DNA of 64,000 nucleotides from Micromonospora lupini str. Lupac 08 (GCF_000297395.2 NZ_HF570108.1:1402611-1466610), one strand, 5' to 3'; counted from the first letter of the stretch, positions 35,884 through 44,811 are shown. Notes: generated from the letters alone by a model not told the origin. Translations and numbers: made by a program.

Positions 35884-36414
35884 TCAGGCCAGCGCCGCCT
35901 CGGCGTCCAGGGTGACCGCCGCGGCGTGCACCACGGCGGAGATGCGCAGGGCCTCGTGCACCTGCTCCCGGGTGAAGCCCCTGCCGCGCAACGCCTTCTC
36001 GTGCGTCTCCAGGCAGATCCCGCAGCCGGTGACCGCGGAGACGGCGAGGCACCACAGCTTGAAGTCGCCCTTGTCGACACCCGGCCGGGCGATGAACTGC
36101 ATCCGCAGCCGGGCCGGCATCGAGGCGTACTGCTCGTCGCCGATCAGGTGCTTGGCCCGGTAGTAGATGTTGTTCATCGCCATGACGGCCGCGGCGCCCT
36201 TGGCCGCCTCGACGCCCTCGGGCCCGAGGTGCCCGACCGCCTCGGCGGCGATCTCGCGCAGCACCAGCGGGTTGCGGGCGGCGACCGCGCAGGCCAGCGC
36301 CGTGCCCCACGCCTGGGTCGGGGTCAGCGTCGACGTGCCGAGGGTGGAGTCCAGGTTGAGCGTGATGTCCCTGGCGTACCCGGGCAGGGCCGCCTTGATC
36401 GTGTCCAGACCCAC
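35884..36414 (-). CDS. ahpD: alkyl hydroperoxide reductase AhpD
   Basis: A 176-residue AhpD-type peroxidase with the redox pair Cys131 and Cys134 (GCGICLE) and the proton-relay Glu/His in LETHEKAL. In mycobacteria AhpD reduces AhpC using lipoamide (dihydrolipoyl dehydrogenase and SucB). No ahpC or oxyR is visible next to it here, so its partner must be elsewhere. The GTG start gives MGLDTIKAALP, the usual N-terminus. It is divergent from the cimA leader. Confidence 0.93.
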   Translation of the reverse strand: MGLDTIKAALPGYARDITLNLDSTLGTSTLTPTQAWGTALACAVAARNPLVLREIAAEAVGHLGPEGVEAAKGAAAVMAMNNIYYRAKHLIGDEQYASMPARLRMQFIARPGVDKGDFKLWCLAVSAVTGCGICLETHEKALRGRGFTREQVHEALRISAVVHAAAVTLDAEAALA

Positions 36415-36602
36415 GGTGTCCTCCTTCAGAGCGGCACGAGGGCCAGATGCTCCCGTACGCGCGTTTGCGCCGGTCAGTGGCCGGACGCCCGGTGAAGTCG
36501 ATCACGAACGGCACGGCCGGCGGCGACGGCCACGTTCCGTCACCATCCCGGGATGTGGGTAGTTCCTCCCAAAACCAGGGGAGCGGTGGCAGAGTAAACG
36601 CC

Positions 36603-36635
36603 GTGACCAGCACCACCCTGATTATTGCGACCTAG
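36603..36635 (+). CDS. cimA attenuation leader peptide
   Basis: A 10-codon ORF from GTG encoding MTSTTLIIAT and ending in TAG. It has adjacent ATT-ATT isoleucine codons, both rare in this genome, right before a pair of hairpins, the second being a terminator with a T run. This is the expected layout for isoleucine-responsive attenuation of the isoleucine-pathway gene downstream. Confidence 0.75.
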   Translation: MTSTTLIIAT

Positions 36636-36694
36636 CGCGCCGGCTCTCCCTCCGCCGAGCGCGCAGACCTCCCGCATCCGCGGGAGGTCTTTTT
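36635..36694 (+). terminator. cimA transcription attenuator
   Basis: The first stem is GCGCGCCGGC (36635-36644) with GCCGAGCGCGC (36654-36664, one bulged A). The second is a perfect 11-bp stem AGACCTCCCGC (36665-36675) with 36680-36690, ATCC loop, then TTTT: an intrinsic terminator 23 bp before the cimA ATG. The first stem begins within the leader stop codon. Confidence 0.8.
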
Positions 36695-36716
36695 GTTGCT
36701 CCGAGAAAGGATCCTG

Positions 36717-38309
36717 ATGACGTTCCAGGTCTTCGACACGACACTGCGCGACGGCGCCCAGCGCGAGGGGCTCACCTACTCGGTGGTCGACAAGCTGGCG
36801 GTGGCCCGGCTGCTCGACGAGTTCGGTGTCGGCTTCATCGAGGGCGGTTGGCCGGGCGCGGTGCCCAAGGACACCGAGTTCTTCCGCCGGGCGCGCACCG
36901 AACTGACCCTGCGGCACGCGGTGCTCGTCGCGTTCGGCGCCACCCGCAAGGCCGGCGTCGCGGTCACCGACGACCCCCAGGTGCGCGCCCTGCTGGACGC
37001 GCAGACCCCTGCCGTCGCGCTTGTCGCCAAGGCCGACATCCGCCACGTCGAGCGCGCGTTGCGCACCACCGGCGCGGAGAACCTGGCGATGATCCACGAC
37101 ACCGTCAGCCACCTGGTCTCCGAGGGACGCCGGGTGTTCGTCGACGGCGAGCACTTCTTCGACGGCTACCGCCACGACCCGGCGTACGGCGCGGCAGTGG
37201 TGCAGACCGCGCTCGCCGCGGGCGCCGAGCGGATGGTCCTCTGCGACACCAACGGCGGCATGCTGCCGTCGCAGGTGACCGCCGCGATCGTCGACCTGAC
37301 CAACCGGCTCGGCGTCGACCCCGCGCTGTTCGGCATCCACGCCCAGAACGACACCGCGTGCGCGGTGGCCAACACGATCGCCGCCGTCGAGGCGGGCGTC
37401 CGCCACGTGCAGGGCACCGCCAACGGGTACGGCGAACGCCCCGGCAACGCGGACATCTTCGCGGTCGTCGCCAACCTCCAGCTCAAGCTCGGCATGCCCG
37501 TCCTACCGGAGGGCTGCCTGGCGCAGATGGTGCGGGTCTCGCACGCCATCGCCGAGATCGCCAACATCGCCCCCGACACCCACCAGGCGTACGCCGGGGC
37601 CGCCGCCTTCGCCCACAAGGCCGGGCTGCACGCGAGCGCGATCAAGGTCGACCCGTTGCTCTACAACCACGTGGACCCGTCGGTGGTGGGCAACGACATG
37701 CGGATCCTGATCACCGAGATGGCCGGCCGGGCCAGCGTCGAGCTCAAGAGCCGTGAACTCGGCCTGGACCTGGCCGACCGTCCGGAGGCGCTGACCCGGG
37801 TCACCAATCGGGTCAAGGAGCTGGAGGCCGACGGCTGGTCCTTCGAGGCCGCGGACGCCTCCTTCGAGCTGCTGGTCCGCTCCGAACTGCCCGAGGGTGG
37901 CCCGGCCCGACCCTTCACCCTGGAGTCGTACCGGGTGCAGGTCGAGCACCGGGAGGACGGCTCGGTCGTCTCCGAGGCCACTGTGAAGATCCGGGTACGC
38001 GGCGAGCGGGTGATCGCCACCGCGGAGGGCAACGGGCCGGTCAACGCGCTCGACGAGGCGCTGCGGGTGGGGCTGGCGCGGCACTATCCGCGGCTGCGCG
38101 AGTTCGAGCTGGCCGACTACAAGGTGCGCATCCTGGAGGGCAGCCACGGCACCGGCGCGGTCACCCGGGTCCTGCTGGAGACCTCCGACGACACCGGCCG
38201 CGACTGGACGACCGTGGGCGTGCACCCCAACGTCGTCGAGGCCAGCTGGCACGCCCTGGTCGACGCCCTCACCTACGGCCTGGCCCCCGCCACCGCCGCG
38301 ACCCCCTGA
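36717..38309 (+). CDS. cimA: (R)-citramalate synthase
   Basis: A 530-residue member of the 2-isopropylmalate/homocitrate synthase superfamily. The N-terminal TIM barrel has FDTTLRDGAQREG, the metal-binding FGIHAQND and GTANGYGERPGNADI; the C-terminal LeuA-dimer regulatory domain starts at about residue 380. The catalytic loop and length (about 530) fit the CimA-type (TIGR00977) rather than LeuA. It makes citramalate from pyruvate and acetyl-CoA, a threonine-independent route to 2-oxobutyrate for isoleucine. The Ile-Ile leader upstream supports this assignment. ATG at 36717 follows GAAAGGA. Confidence 0.92.
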   Translation: MTFQVFDTTLRDGAQREGLTYSVVDKLAVARLLDEFGVGFIEGGWPGAVPKDTEFFRRARTELTLRHAVLVAFGATRKAGVAVTDDPQVRALLDAQTPAVALVAKADIRHVERALRTTGAENLAMIHDTVSHLVSEGRRVFVDGEHFFDGYRHDPAYGAAVVQTALAAGAERMVLCDTNGGMLPSQVTAAIVDLTNRLGVDPALFGIHAQNDTACAVANTIAAVEAGVRHVQGTANGYGERPGNADIFAVVANLQLKLGMPVLPEGCLAQMVRVSHAIAEIANIAPDTHQAYAGAAAFAHKAGLHASAIKVDPLLYNHVDPSVVGNDMRILITEMAGRASVELKSRELGLDLADRPEALTRVTNRVKELEADGWSFEAADASFELLVRSELPEGGPARPFTLESYRVQVEHREDGSVVSEATVKIRVRGERVIATAEGNGPVNALDEALRVGLARHYPRLREFELADYKVRILEGSHGTGAVTRVLLETSDDTGRDWTTVGVHPNVVEASWHALVDALTYGLAPATAATP

Positions 38310-38384
38310 CCTGGGCGATCTGCGGCTGGTGCGCCGGATGCCGGGACAGCACGTGCGGGATCACGAGGTGGTCGGGCGGCGGGG

Positions 38385-39377
38385 TCAGGCCGCGGGGAGG
38401 CGGAGGGTGGCCAGGACGGGGCGGTGGTCGCTGCCGGCCAGGTCGAACACCGTCACCCCGTCGGCCGCGATGCGTCGGTCGACGAGCACGTGGTCGATCG
38501 TGACCGGGGGGATGAGGTCGCCGTCGTACGGGCCCCACGTGCCGGTCAGCCCCGTGCCGGTGGCATCGGCGGCGTCGACGTAGCCGGTGCGCAGCAGCGC
38601 CCGCAGCGGCCCGTGGTCCAGGGTGGAGTTGAAGTCCCCGGCGAGGATCCGCAGGCCACCGCCGGGGGTGGCCGGTGGCTGGGCGACCAGGTCGGCACGC
38701 CAGGCGCCGACCTGGTCCAGCGCGGACGGCGCCGCGGGGTGGGCCGACTCGACCCGGACCGGGGGCCCGCCGGGCACGGCGAGCGTGCCGTACGCCTGGG
38801 TGAACCCCCAGCCACCGCGGTTGTTGCGGATGCCGGCATCGCTGATCGGCCACCGTGAGTAGAGCGCGGAACCGGGGGTGCCCACGTGCGCGTTGAGCTG
38901 CCGGTAGGGCAGCAGCCGGTCGAGGCCGAGTCGGTCCAGGCTGGCCTGCGCGTCCGGCGTGAACTCCTGCACGGTGAGCACGTCGACCCGGTGCTGCCGG
39001 ACCAGCTCGACGAGCGCCCCCGTGTCGGCGGCCCCGGCGAGCAGGTTGGCCGTGAGCAGCCGGATCGTCGGGCCGGTAGCCGGCGGCTGTGGCGAGGCCA
39101 GCGCCCGGGGCGCCACCACGGCGAGTAGCGCCACCGCGACCAGCGCCGCGACCGCCGCCGGCCACCAGCGCCGCAGGGCGAGCGTGAGGGCGAGGGCCAG
39201 CACGCTCCATCCGGCGACGTACGGCGTGAAGGCGAGCGCCTGCACCAGCGGCCCCCGGTCCAGACCGGCCAGCCGCACGGTGGCCCAGGCGGCGGTCGGC
39301 CCGACGGCAACCCAGCAGAGCGCCGTGCCGATCGGCACCCTGCGGCGGGTCGGTGCGGGCGGGGCGTCGACGATCAT
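38385..39377 (-). CDS. endonuclease/exonuclease/phosphatase-fold membrane protein
   Basis: A 330-residue protein with two or three N-terminal membrane segments (about residues 17-95) and a C-terminal EEP catalytic domain on the extracellular side: LLTANLLAGAAD, VLTVQEFTPD, GDFNST, IDHVLVD and SDHRPVLA cover the metal and catalytic residues. Close actinobacterial relatives are annotated as endonuclease/exonuclease/phosphatase proteins; the substrate could be nucleic acid, lipid phosphate or sphingomyelin. It is convergent with cimA and divergent from a secreted-protein gene. Confidence 0.85.
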   Translation of the reverse strand: MIVDAPPAPTRRRVPIGTALCWVAVGPTAAWATVRLAGLDRGPLVQALAFTPYVAGWSVLALALTLALRRWWPAAVAALVAVALLAVVAPRALASPQPPATGPTIRLLTANLLAGAADTGALVELVRQHRVDVLTVQEFTPDAQASLDRLGLDRLLPYRQLNAHVGTPGSALYSRWPISDAGIRNNRGGWGFTQAYGTLAVPGGPPVRVESAHPAAPSALDQVGAWRADLVAQPPATPGGGLRILAGDFNSTLDHGPLRALLRTGYVDAADATGTGLTGTWGPYDGDLIPPVTIDHVLVDRRIAADGVTVFDLAGSDHRPVLATLRLPAA

Positions 39378-39715
39378 GGCGTCAGCCTAGCCGGAACCGG
39401 CGTCGCCTTTTTTCATGAATGGTGAGGCGCTCATCTTTCACAATTATCTGACGGCTGGACGACAGGCCGATAATGCGAGATCAACTATTGACCTGCGGCT
39501 TTTTGCGGTGCTACGTTCCACGTGTTAAAACGACGCAACACTGAGTAGTAACAGCAGCTCAGGCCGGATGCAGATCAACGAGAAATCGACTTTCCCGACA
39601 GTGGGGGAGCGAGCTTCAACCGGTTCTCGTGTCGTCGTCGATCCCATTATTGGCAGTCATCCGTCCCGCCCCGCGGGTCGGCCGAATTCGCACGGTCACA
39701 CAAGGGGGACCTGTC
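39378..39715. other. 338-bp A/T-richer leader region
   Basis: Noticeably lower in G+C than the rest of the window (for example TTTCACAATTATCTGACGG). It holds a good promoter (39488-39517) and, downstream of it, an untranslated leader of about 190 nt before the secreted-protein ATG. I saw no known riboswitch consensus. No credible ORF. Confidence 0.55.
39488..39517 (+). promoter_or_regulatory. promoter of the secreted-protein gene
   Basis: TTGACC (39488-39493) and TACGTT (39512-39517) with an 18-bp spacer, oriented toward the gene at 39716. Transcription would start near 39524, giving a leader of about 190 nt. Confidence 0.55.
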
Positions 39716-40225
39716 ATGAGTACATCCTTCCGACGTAAGGCGACAGCGGTCACGTTCGCTGTCCTGGCGCTCACCCTGGCCGGTGGGGGGATCGCCATCG
39801 CCCAGCCGTCGGCGAAGGCGCCGCAGGCGGCCAACCAGCCGACGGCGCGCGGCACGGACACCCAGCCGCCGGTCACGGCCGAGTCGGCCCGCATGGCGAA
39901 GGCCGCGCTGAAGTCGGGCGCCGCCACCACGCTGGTGGCCACGACCGCCTTCACCGTCGTCAACTCCAACGGCACCAAGGCCCGCGGCACGGGCACGGTG
40001 CTCAAGTACGGCCCCGGAGAGTACGAGGTGCAGTTCGGCTACACCGTCTCCGCCGGCGCCTTCCTGGCCACCATCTCCCGGTCCGACTCCTGCTGCATCC
40101 CACCTGCCGGCGAGATCTCGGTCGCCCCGCGGCTGAGCACGCCCAACGCGGTCTTCATCCAGACCCGCAACTCGGCCGGAACGCCGGTCGACCGAGGGTT
40201 CACCCTGCTCACCCACACCCCCTGA
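39716..40225 (+). CDS. secreted protein of unknown function
   Basis: A 169-residue protein with a clear signal peptide (MSTSFRRKATAVTFAVLALTL, cleavage near AIAQPSA at about residue 30), then a Pro/Gln/Thr-rich linker and a beta-rich mature domain with TAFTVVNSNGTKARGTGTV, YEVQFGY and adjacent cysteines (SDSCCIPP). The ATG follows AAGGGGGACCTGTC. It is monocistronic, with its own promoter and terminator. The domain is not recognised; it could be a cell-surface or exported structural protein. Confidence 0.8.
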   Translation: MSTSFRRKATAVTFAVLALTLAGGGIAIAQPSAKAPQAANQPTARGTDTQPPVTAESARMAKAALKSGAATTLVATTAFTVVNSNGTKARGTGTVLKYGPGEYEVQFGYTVSAGAFLATISRSDSCCIPPAGEISVAPRLSTPNAVFIQTRNSAGTPVDRGFTLLTHTP

Positions 40226-40240
40226 CCGAACCGACCGGCA

Positions 40241-40269
40241 CGGCCCCCGCGCCTCGTGCGCGGGGGCCG
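40241..40269 (+). terminator. terminator after the secreted-protein gene
   Basis: A perfect 11-bp stem (CGGCCCCCGCG with CGCGGGGGCCG) 16 bp after the stop codon, followed by CGTCGTCTTC. Confidence 0.65.
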
Positions 40270-40480
40270 CGTCGTCTTCGAATCGCCCGAGCCCAGACCT
40301 GCTGAGCTGCCAGCGAGCGGTCGGTGCCACTCGTACCGTCTCGGGTCGGACGTGCTCGCCTGGCCGGCCTCGTCACGCTCGTTCCCCGTCCGGGCGGCTC
40401 ATCCCGATTCGGCCACAACGGGCCCGTCCGGCGCTCACAATCCGACGTTTGCCGGGGGCCCGCCCCGGGAAGCAAGCACC

Positions 40481-41530
40481 GTGACGGACATCTCGGACAC
40501 CCTGGCCAGCCTGCCCACCTCGGTCGATCCCGAGCCGAGCGGCGTCGAGCTGGAACAGACCCTCTTCGAGGTCAAACGCGTGATCGTCGGGCAGGATCGG
40601 CTCGTCGAACGTCTGCTCACCGCACTCATCGCCAACGGGCACTGCCTGTTGGAGGGCGTGCCCGGCGTGGCCAAGACCCTGGCGGCGCAGACCCTCGCCA
40701 CAGTGGTCGGCGGCACCTTCTCCCGGATCCAGTTCACCCCGGACCTGGTCCCCTCCGACATCGTCGGCACCCGGATCTACCGGGCCTCCAAGGAGACCTT
40801 CGACATCGAGCTGGGCCCGATCATGGCCAACCTGGTGCTCGCCGACGAGATCAACCGGGCGCCGGCCAAGGTCCAGTCGGCGCTGCTGGAGGCGATGGCC
40901 GAACGGCAGGTCTCCATTGGCGGACGCAGCTGGCCGGTGCCGACGCCCTTCCTGGTGCTTGCCACCCAGAACCCGATCGAGTCCGAGGGGGTCTACCAGC
41001 TCCCCGAGGCGCAGCGCGACCGGTTCCTCATGAAGGTGGTCGTCGACTATCCCAGCGACGCCGACGAACTGGCCATCCTCTACCGGATGAGCACCGACCG
41101 GCCCAGCGCGCGCCAGGTGCTCGACCCGCAACGGCTGCGCCACCTGCAGGTGCACGCCGAGCGGATCTTCGTCCACCACGCCCTGGCCGAGTACGTGGTC
41201 CGGCTCATCCTCGCCACCCGCGACCCGGCCCGGTTCGGGCTGGCCGAGATCGCGCCTCTGCTGGCGTACGGCGCCAGCCCGCGGGCGACCCTCGGCCTGG
41301 TCGCGGCCGCCCGCGCGCAGGCGCTGCTGCGGGGACGGGAGTACGTGCTGCCCGAGGACGTCCGGGAGTTGGCGGTGGATGTCCTCTCCCACCGGCTGGT
41401 GCTCTCCTTCGACGCCGTGGCCGACGGGGTCTCGGCCGAGAGCCTGGTCCGGCGGCTCGTGGAGGCGGTACCGCCGCCCCGGGTGGCCACCGGGTACCCC
41501 CAGCACGCCCCCGACCTGGCGGCGGCGTGA
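40481..41530 (+). CDS. MoxR-family AAA+ ATPase
   Basis: A 349-residue AAA+ ATPase. Walker A is GVPGVAKT, Walker B is LVLADEINRAPAK, followed by sensor 1 (LATQNPIE) and the AAA lid. MoxR proteins act with VWA-domain partners as chaperones in envelope or cofactor maturation. GTG at 40481 is preceded by GGGAAGCAAGCACC; the frame is open much further upstream, but that part has no family similarity. First gene of the MoxR-DUF58-VWA cluster, overlapping the next gene by GTGA. Confidence 0.93.
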   Translation: MTDISDTLASLPTSVDPEPSGVELEQTLFEVKRVIVGQDRLVERLLTALIANGHCLLEGVPGVAKTLAAQTLATVVGGTFSRIQFTPDLVPSDIVGTRIYRASKETFDIELGPIMANLVLADEINRAPAKVQSALLEAMAERQVSIGGRSWPVPTPFLVLATQNPIESEGVYQLPEAQRDRFLMKVVVDYPSDADELAILYRMSTDRPSARQVLDPQRLRHLQVHAERIFVHHALAEYVVRLILATRDPARFGLAEIAPLLAYGASPRATLGLVAAARAQALLRGREYVLPEDVRELAVDVLSHRLVLSFDAVADGVSAESLVRRLVEAVPPPRVATGYPQHAPDLAAA

Positions 41531-42564
41531 GACGCGCCGGCCACACGTCGGTGACCACGTCGCCCGACCCGGGCCTGGCCGAGCTGACCCCCGACCAGCG
41601 ACTGCGCCGACTCGAACTGACCGTCACCCGCAGACTCAACGGTCTGCTGCACGGCCAGTACCGTGGCCTGCTGCCCGGGCCGGGCAGCGAGCCCGCCGGC
41701 AGCCGCGAGTACCGGCCGGGGGAGGACGAGGTCCGCCGGATGGACTGGGCGGTGACCGCCCGGACCGCCGTGCCGCACGTCCGACAGGTCGACGCCGACC
41801 GGGAACTGACCACCTGGTTGCTCGTCGACGCCAGCGCCAGCATGGAGTTCGGCACCGCCGAGCTGGACAAGCGGGAGTTGGCGGTGGCCGCGGTGGCGGC
41901 GGTGGGCTTCCTGACCGCAGGCATCGGCAACCGGTTGGGCGCCCAGGTTCTGCGCGCCGACGGAGTACGGCGCTTTCCCGCCCGCAGCGGGCGTACCCAT
42001 CTGCTCGGTCTGCTCCGCGCGCTGCTGACCGCCCCGCGCGCGACCGAGCCCGACGACAGGTCCCGGTCGCGGCCGGCGACCCCGCGGCCGGTCGCGGCGG
42101 CGGAGTTGGCCGACGGGCTCGACGCGGTGCACCGGGTCGCCAACCAGCGCGGGCTGGTCGTGGTGGTCTCCGACTTCCTCGACGGCCTGCCCGACGACCC
42201 CGACGAGCAGGCGCCCTGGGAGCGGACCCTGCGCCGGCTGTCCGCCCGCCACCAGGTGCTGGCGATCGAGGTGACCGACCCGCGTGAGCTGGAACTGCCC
42301 GACGTCGGCCTGATCACGCTCGTCGACCCGGAGACCGGTCGCCGCCGTGAGGTGTGCACATCGGACCGACGCCTGCGGGAGCGCTACGCCGCGGCCGCCG
42401 CCGCCCAGCGTGAGCAGGTCCGTCAGGCGTTGCGCCGGAGCGCGGCGACGCACCTGGCGCTGCGCACCGACCGGGACTTCAGCGCCGACATCGTCCGACA
42501 CGTGCACGCCCAGCGAAGGATGGCCGCCGCGCCGGCCGGAGCCGCCCGGGGAGGTGCCGCGTGA
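41527..42564 (+). CDS. DUF58 (VWA-like) protein
   Basis: A 345-residue protein of the DUF58 family that accompanies MoxR. The signature GSREYRPGEDEVRRMDWAVT lies at about residues 58-78, followed by a VWA-like fold with LLVDASASM and VVVSDFLDG. It starts at the GTGA overlap with moxR and itself overlaps the next gene by GTGA, so all three are translationally coupled. There is no membrane segment. An internal GTG (VTTSPDPG) eight codons in is an alternative start. Confidence 0.9.
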   Translation: MRRAGHTSVTTSPDPGLAELTPDQRLRRLELTVTRRLNGLLHGQYRGLLPGPGSEPAGSREYRPGEDEVRRMDWAVTARTAVPHVRQVDADRELTTWLLVDASASMEFGTAELDKRELAVAAVAAVGFLTAGIGNRLGAQVLRADGVRRFPARSGRTHLLGLLRALLTAPRATEPDDRSRSRPATPRPVAAAELADGLDAVHRVANQRGLVVVVSDFLDGLPDDPDEQAPWERTLRRLSARHQVLAIEVTDPRELELPDVGLITLVDPETGRRREVCTSDRRLRERYAAAAAAQREQVRQALRRSAATHLALRTDRDFSADIVRHVHAQRRMAAAPAGAARGGAA

Positions 42565-43520
42565 CCTGGGAGTCCCCGTTGCGGCTCTGGCTGCTGATCG
42601 GCGTGCTCGCGCTTGTCGGCGCGTACCTGGTGGCGCAGCGCAGACGCAGCCGCTACGCCGTCCGCTTCACCAACCTGCGGCTGCTGGACCGGGTGGCGCC
42701 CGTTCGTCCGGCCTGGCGTCGGCACGTACCGGCCGGGCTGTTCCTGGCCATGCTGGCGCTGCTCGTGGTCGGATTCGCCCGGCCGACCGCCGAGGTCCGG
42801 GTCCCCCGGGAACGCGCGACGGTGATGGTGGCCGTCGACGTGTCGACCTCCATGCTCGCCACCGATGTGGACCCCGACCGGCTGGCGGCGGCCAAGCAGG
42901 CGGCCCGACGGTTCGTCGAGGGCCTACCGGACGAGTTCAATGTGGGGCTCGTCGCGTTCGCCGGCAGCGCCGCCGTCCTGGTGCCGCCCGGCACCGACCG
43001 GGACGCCCTGGACGAGGGCATCGGTCGCCTCGCCGAAGGCGTGACCGGGGTGCAGGGCACCGCGATCGGTGAGGCCATCAACACCTCGCTCGGCGCGGTC
43101 AAGAGCCTGGACAGCGAGGCCGCCAAGGAGCCACCACCGGCCCGGATCATCCTGCTCTCCGACGGGGCCAACACGTCGGGGATGGACCCGATGGAGGCGG
43201 CGGCGGAGGCGGTCGCGGCGAAGGTGCCGGTGCACGCGATCTCGTTCGGCACGCCGTCGGGATTCGTGGACCGGGGCGGACGGCCGATCCAGGTGCCGGT
43301 CGACGGGCAGACCCTCAGGGCCGTCGCGGACGAGACCGGCGGAATGTTCCACGAGGCCAGCACCACCGACGAGTTACGCGCCGTCTACGACGACATCGGA
43401 AGCTCGGTCGGCTACCGCACCGAACGCCAGGACGTGTCGGCCCGGTTCATCGGCCTCGGACTGGTGTTCGCGATGGGCGCCGCCGCCGGCTCGATGCGCT
43501 GGTTCTCCCGACTGCCCTGA
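42561..43520 (+). CDS. BatA-like VWA-domain membrane protein
   Basis: A 319-residue protein: membrane segments at about residues 8-25 and 55-72, a VWA domain with an intact MIDAS DVSTS (Asp93, Ser95, Ser97) and later LSDGANTSG, and a final membrane segment near the C-terminus (FIGLGLVFAMGAAAGSM). It is the likely effector or adaptor of the MoxR ATPase at the membrane. Coupled by GTGA to the DUF58 gene. Confidence 0.92.
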   Translation: MTWESPLRLWLLIGVLALVGAYLVAQRRRSRYAVRFTNLRLLDRVAPVRPAWRRHVPAGLFLAMLALLVVGFARPTAEVRVPRERATVMVAVDVSTSMLATDVDPDRLAAAKQAARRFVEGLPDEFNVGLVAFAGSAAVLVPPGTDRDALDEGIGRLAEGVTGVQGTAIGEAINTSLGAVKSLDSEAAKEPPPARIILLSDGANTSGMDPMEAAAEAVAAKVPVHAISFGTPSGFVDRGGRPIQVPVDGQTLRAVADETGGMFHEASTTDELRAVYDDIGSSVGYRTERQDVSARFIGLGLVFAMGAAAGSMRWFSRLP

Positions 43521-43554
43521 TCCACCGCGCCGACGTCGACTGTGAGGAGTACGC

Positions 43555-44415
43555 ATGGCAGTGCAGACCGGACTGGGCGAACCGCGCGGTCCCTGGTTCA
43601 TCTCGCCGGAACTCGACCCGGACGGGCGCGGGTGGTGGGACGCGCCCGGCTCGGGGCGGGACCCCGGCGGGCGCCGCCCCGGCCGGCTGCTCGCCGCGTT
43701 GGCTGTCGTCGCGGTCTCGGCCGTCTCGGGCGCCCTGGCCGGCGGCCTGGTGGCCAGCCGGGACGGCACGGCCGGGCCGTCCGCGGCGTCCGCCGCGCCG
43801 GTGCCGGCGGAGCTGGTCACCGCCGCCGAGCGGACCGTGCCCGGTGTGGTGTCGGTGCTCGCCGGCGGCGCGAACGGCGCGTCCGCGACCGGCTCCGGGT
43901 TCGCCATCGACGACCAGCAGCACCTGGTCACCAACGACCACATCCTGGCCAAGGGCGGCGGTGGGCCGGTCACGGTGGAGCTGCCCGACGGCCGCCGGTA
44001 CGAGGCCGAGGTGGTCGGCAGGGAGCCGCGCAACGACCTGGCGGTGCTGAAGGTGCCACCGTCGGCCGGCCTCGCCCCGTTGCCGCTGGCCAAACCGGGC
44101 GCCACCCGGGTCGGTGAACCGGTGCTGGCGGTGGGCTCACCGCTGGGGCTGTCCGGAACGGTCACCGCGGGCATCGTCAGCGCGCTGGACCGCCAGGTGC
44201 GGCTGGGCAACAACCGGCACCGCGCGGTGCAGACCGACGCGTCGATCAATCCCGGCAACTCGGGCGGGCCGCTCGTCAACGCCCGAGGTGAGGTGGTCGG
44301 GGTGAACACCGCGATCGCCACCATCGACGGCAACGGGTCGATCGGCATCGGCTTCGCCATTCCCATCGACCAGGTGCAGCAGACCGCCGACACCATCATC
44401 GGGAAGGGCGGCTGA
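43555..44415 (+). CDS. membrane-anchored trypsin-like (HtrA-type) serine protease
   Basis: A 286-residue protein with a cytoplasmic N-terminus, one membrane segment (about residues 45-68) and an extracellular S1C protease domain with the triad His129 (VTNDH), Asp161 (RNDLAVLKV) and Ser236 (NPGNSGGPL). It ends right after the protease fold, so it lacks the PDZ domain of DegP/HtrA. It lies 34 bp downstream of the VWA gene and is probably in the same transcript, hinting that the MoxR/VWA machinery and the protease serve a common envelope quality-control job (inference). Confidence 0.9.
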   Translation: MAVQTGLGEPRGPWFISPELDPDGRGWWDAPGSGRDPGGRRPGRLLAALAVVAVSAVSGALAGGLVASRDGTAGPSAASAAPVPAELVTAAERTVPGVVSVLAGGANGASATGSGFAIDDQQHLVTNDHILAKGGGGPVTVELPDGRRYEAEVVGREPRNDLAVLKVPPSAGLAPLPLAKPGATRVGEPVLAVGSPLGLSGTVTAGIVSALDRQVRLGNNRHRAVQTDASINPGNSGGPLVNARGEVVGVNTAIATIDGNGSIGIGFAIPIDQVQQTADTIIGKGG

Positions 44416-44514
44416 GCTGCCCGGACGGCCCCTCGGGCCGCTCGCACTGTCGGATATCCGGCCAGACGCCATCGGACCATGGAAATATTACGCTCGGTAT
44501 GAATACTGGCGGAG

Positions 44515-44811
44515 GTGGAGCGTCCTCTTCTCACGGTCCTCCTGCTGGTGGGCCTGGTCATCGGATGTGCGGTGGGGTCGGCGTACGCCCGGGCGCGACG
44601 CGGGTGGACCGACTACCAGACCGCGAAGAGCTCGGTGCCCGGCGCTCGCCGCGGCGCGTGGTTGCTGATCCGCGGCGTGGCGGTGAAGGCCGCGGTGATC
44701 GGGTTGCTGCTGTTCGGCGCCGTGGCGTACGCCGCGGTGGGGTCGGACGACGAGACCGCCGGGCCGACGCCCACCCCGTCGGTGACCGAGAGTGAGCCTC
44801 CGCGCCGGTGA
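44515..44811 (+). CDS. small membrane protein
   Basis: A 98-residue protein with two membrane segments (LLTVLLLVGLVIGCAVGSAY and a second at about 52-72: VAVKAAVIGLLLFGAVAYAA) separated by a basic loop, and a short Thr/Pro/Glu tail. GTG at 44515 is embedded in GGCGGAGGTGG, so the ribosome site is crowded. The family is typical of actinobacteria and its function unknown. Confidence 0.65.
   Translation: MERPLLTVLLLVGLVIGCAVGSAYARARRGWTDYQTAKSSVPGARRGAWLLIRGVAVKAAVIGLLLFGAVAYAAVGSDDETAGPTPTPSVTESEPPRR

Noticed and set aside
39520..39715. Possible ydaO-type (c-di-AMP) riboswitch ahead of the secreted-protein gene
   Set aside because: A GGGGGAGC-like string is present, but I could not place the other conserved elements, so I list only an uncharacterised leader.
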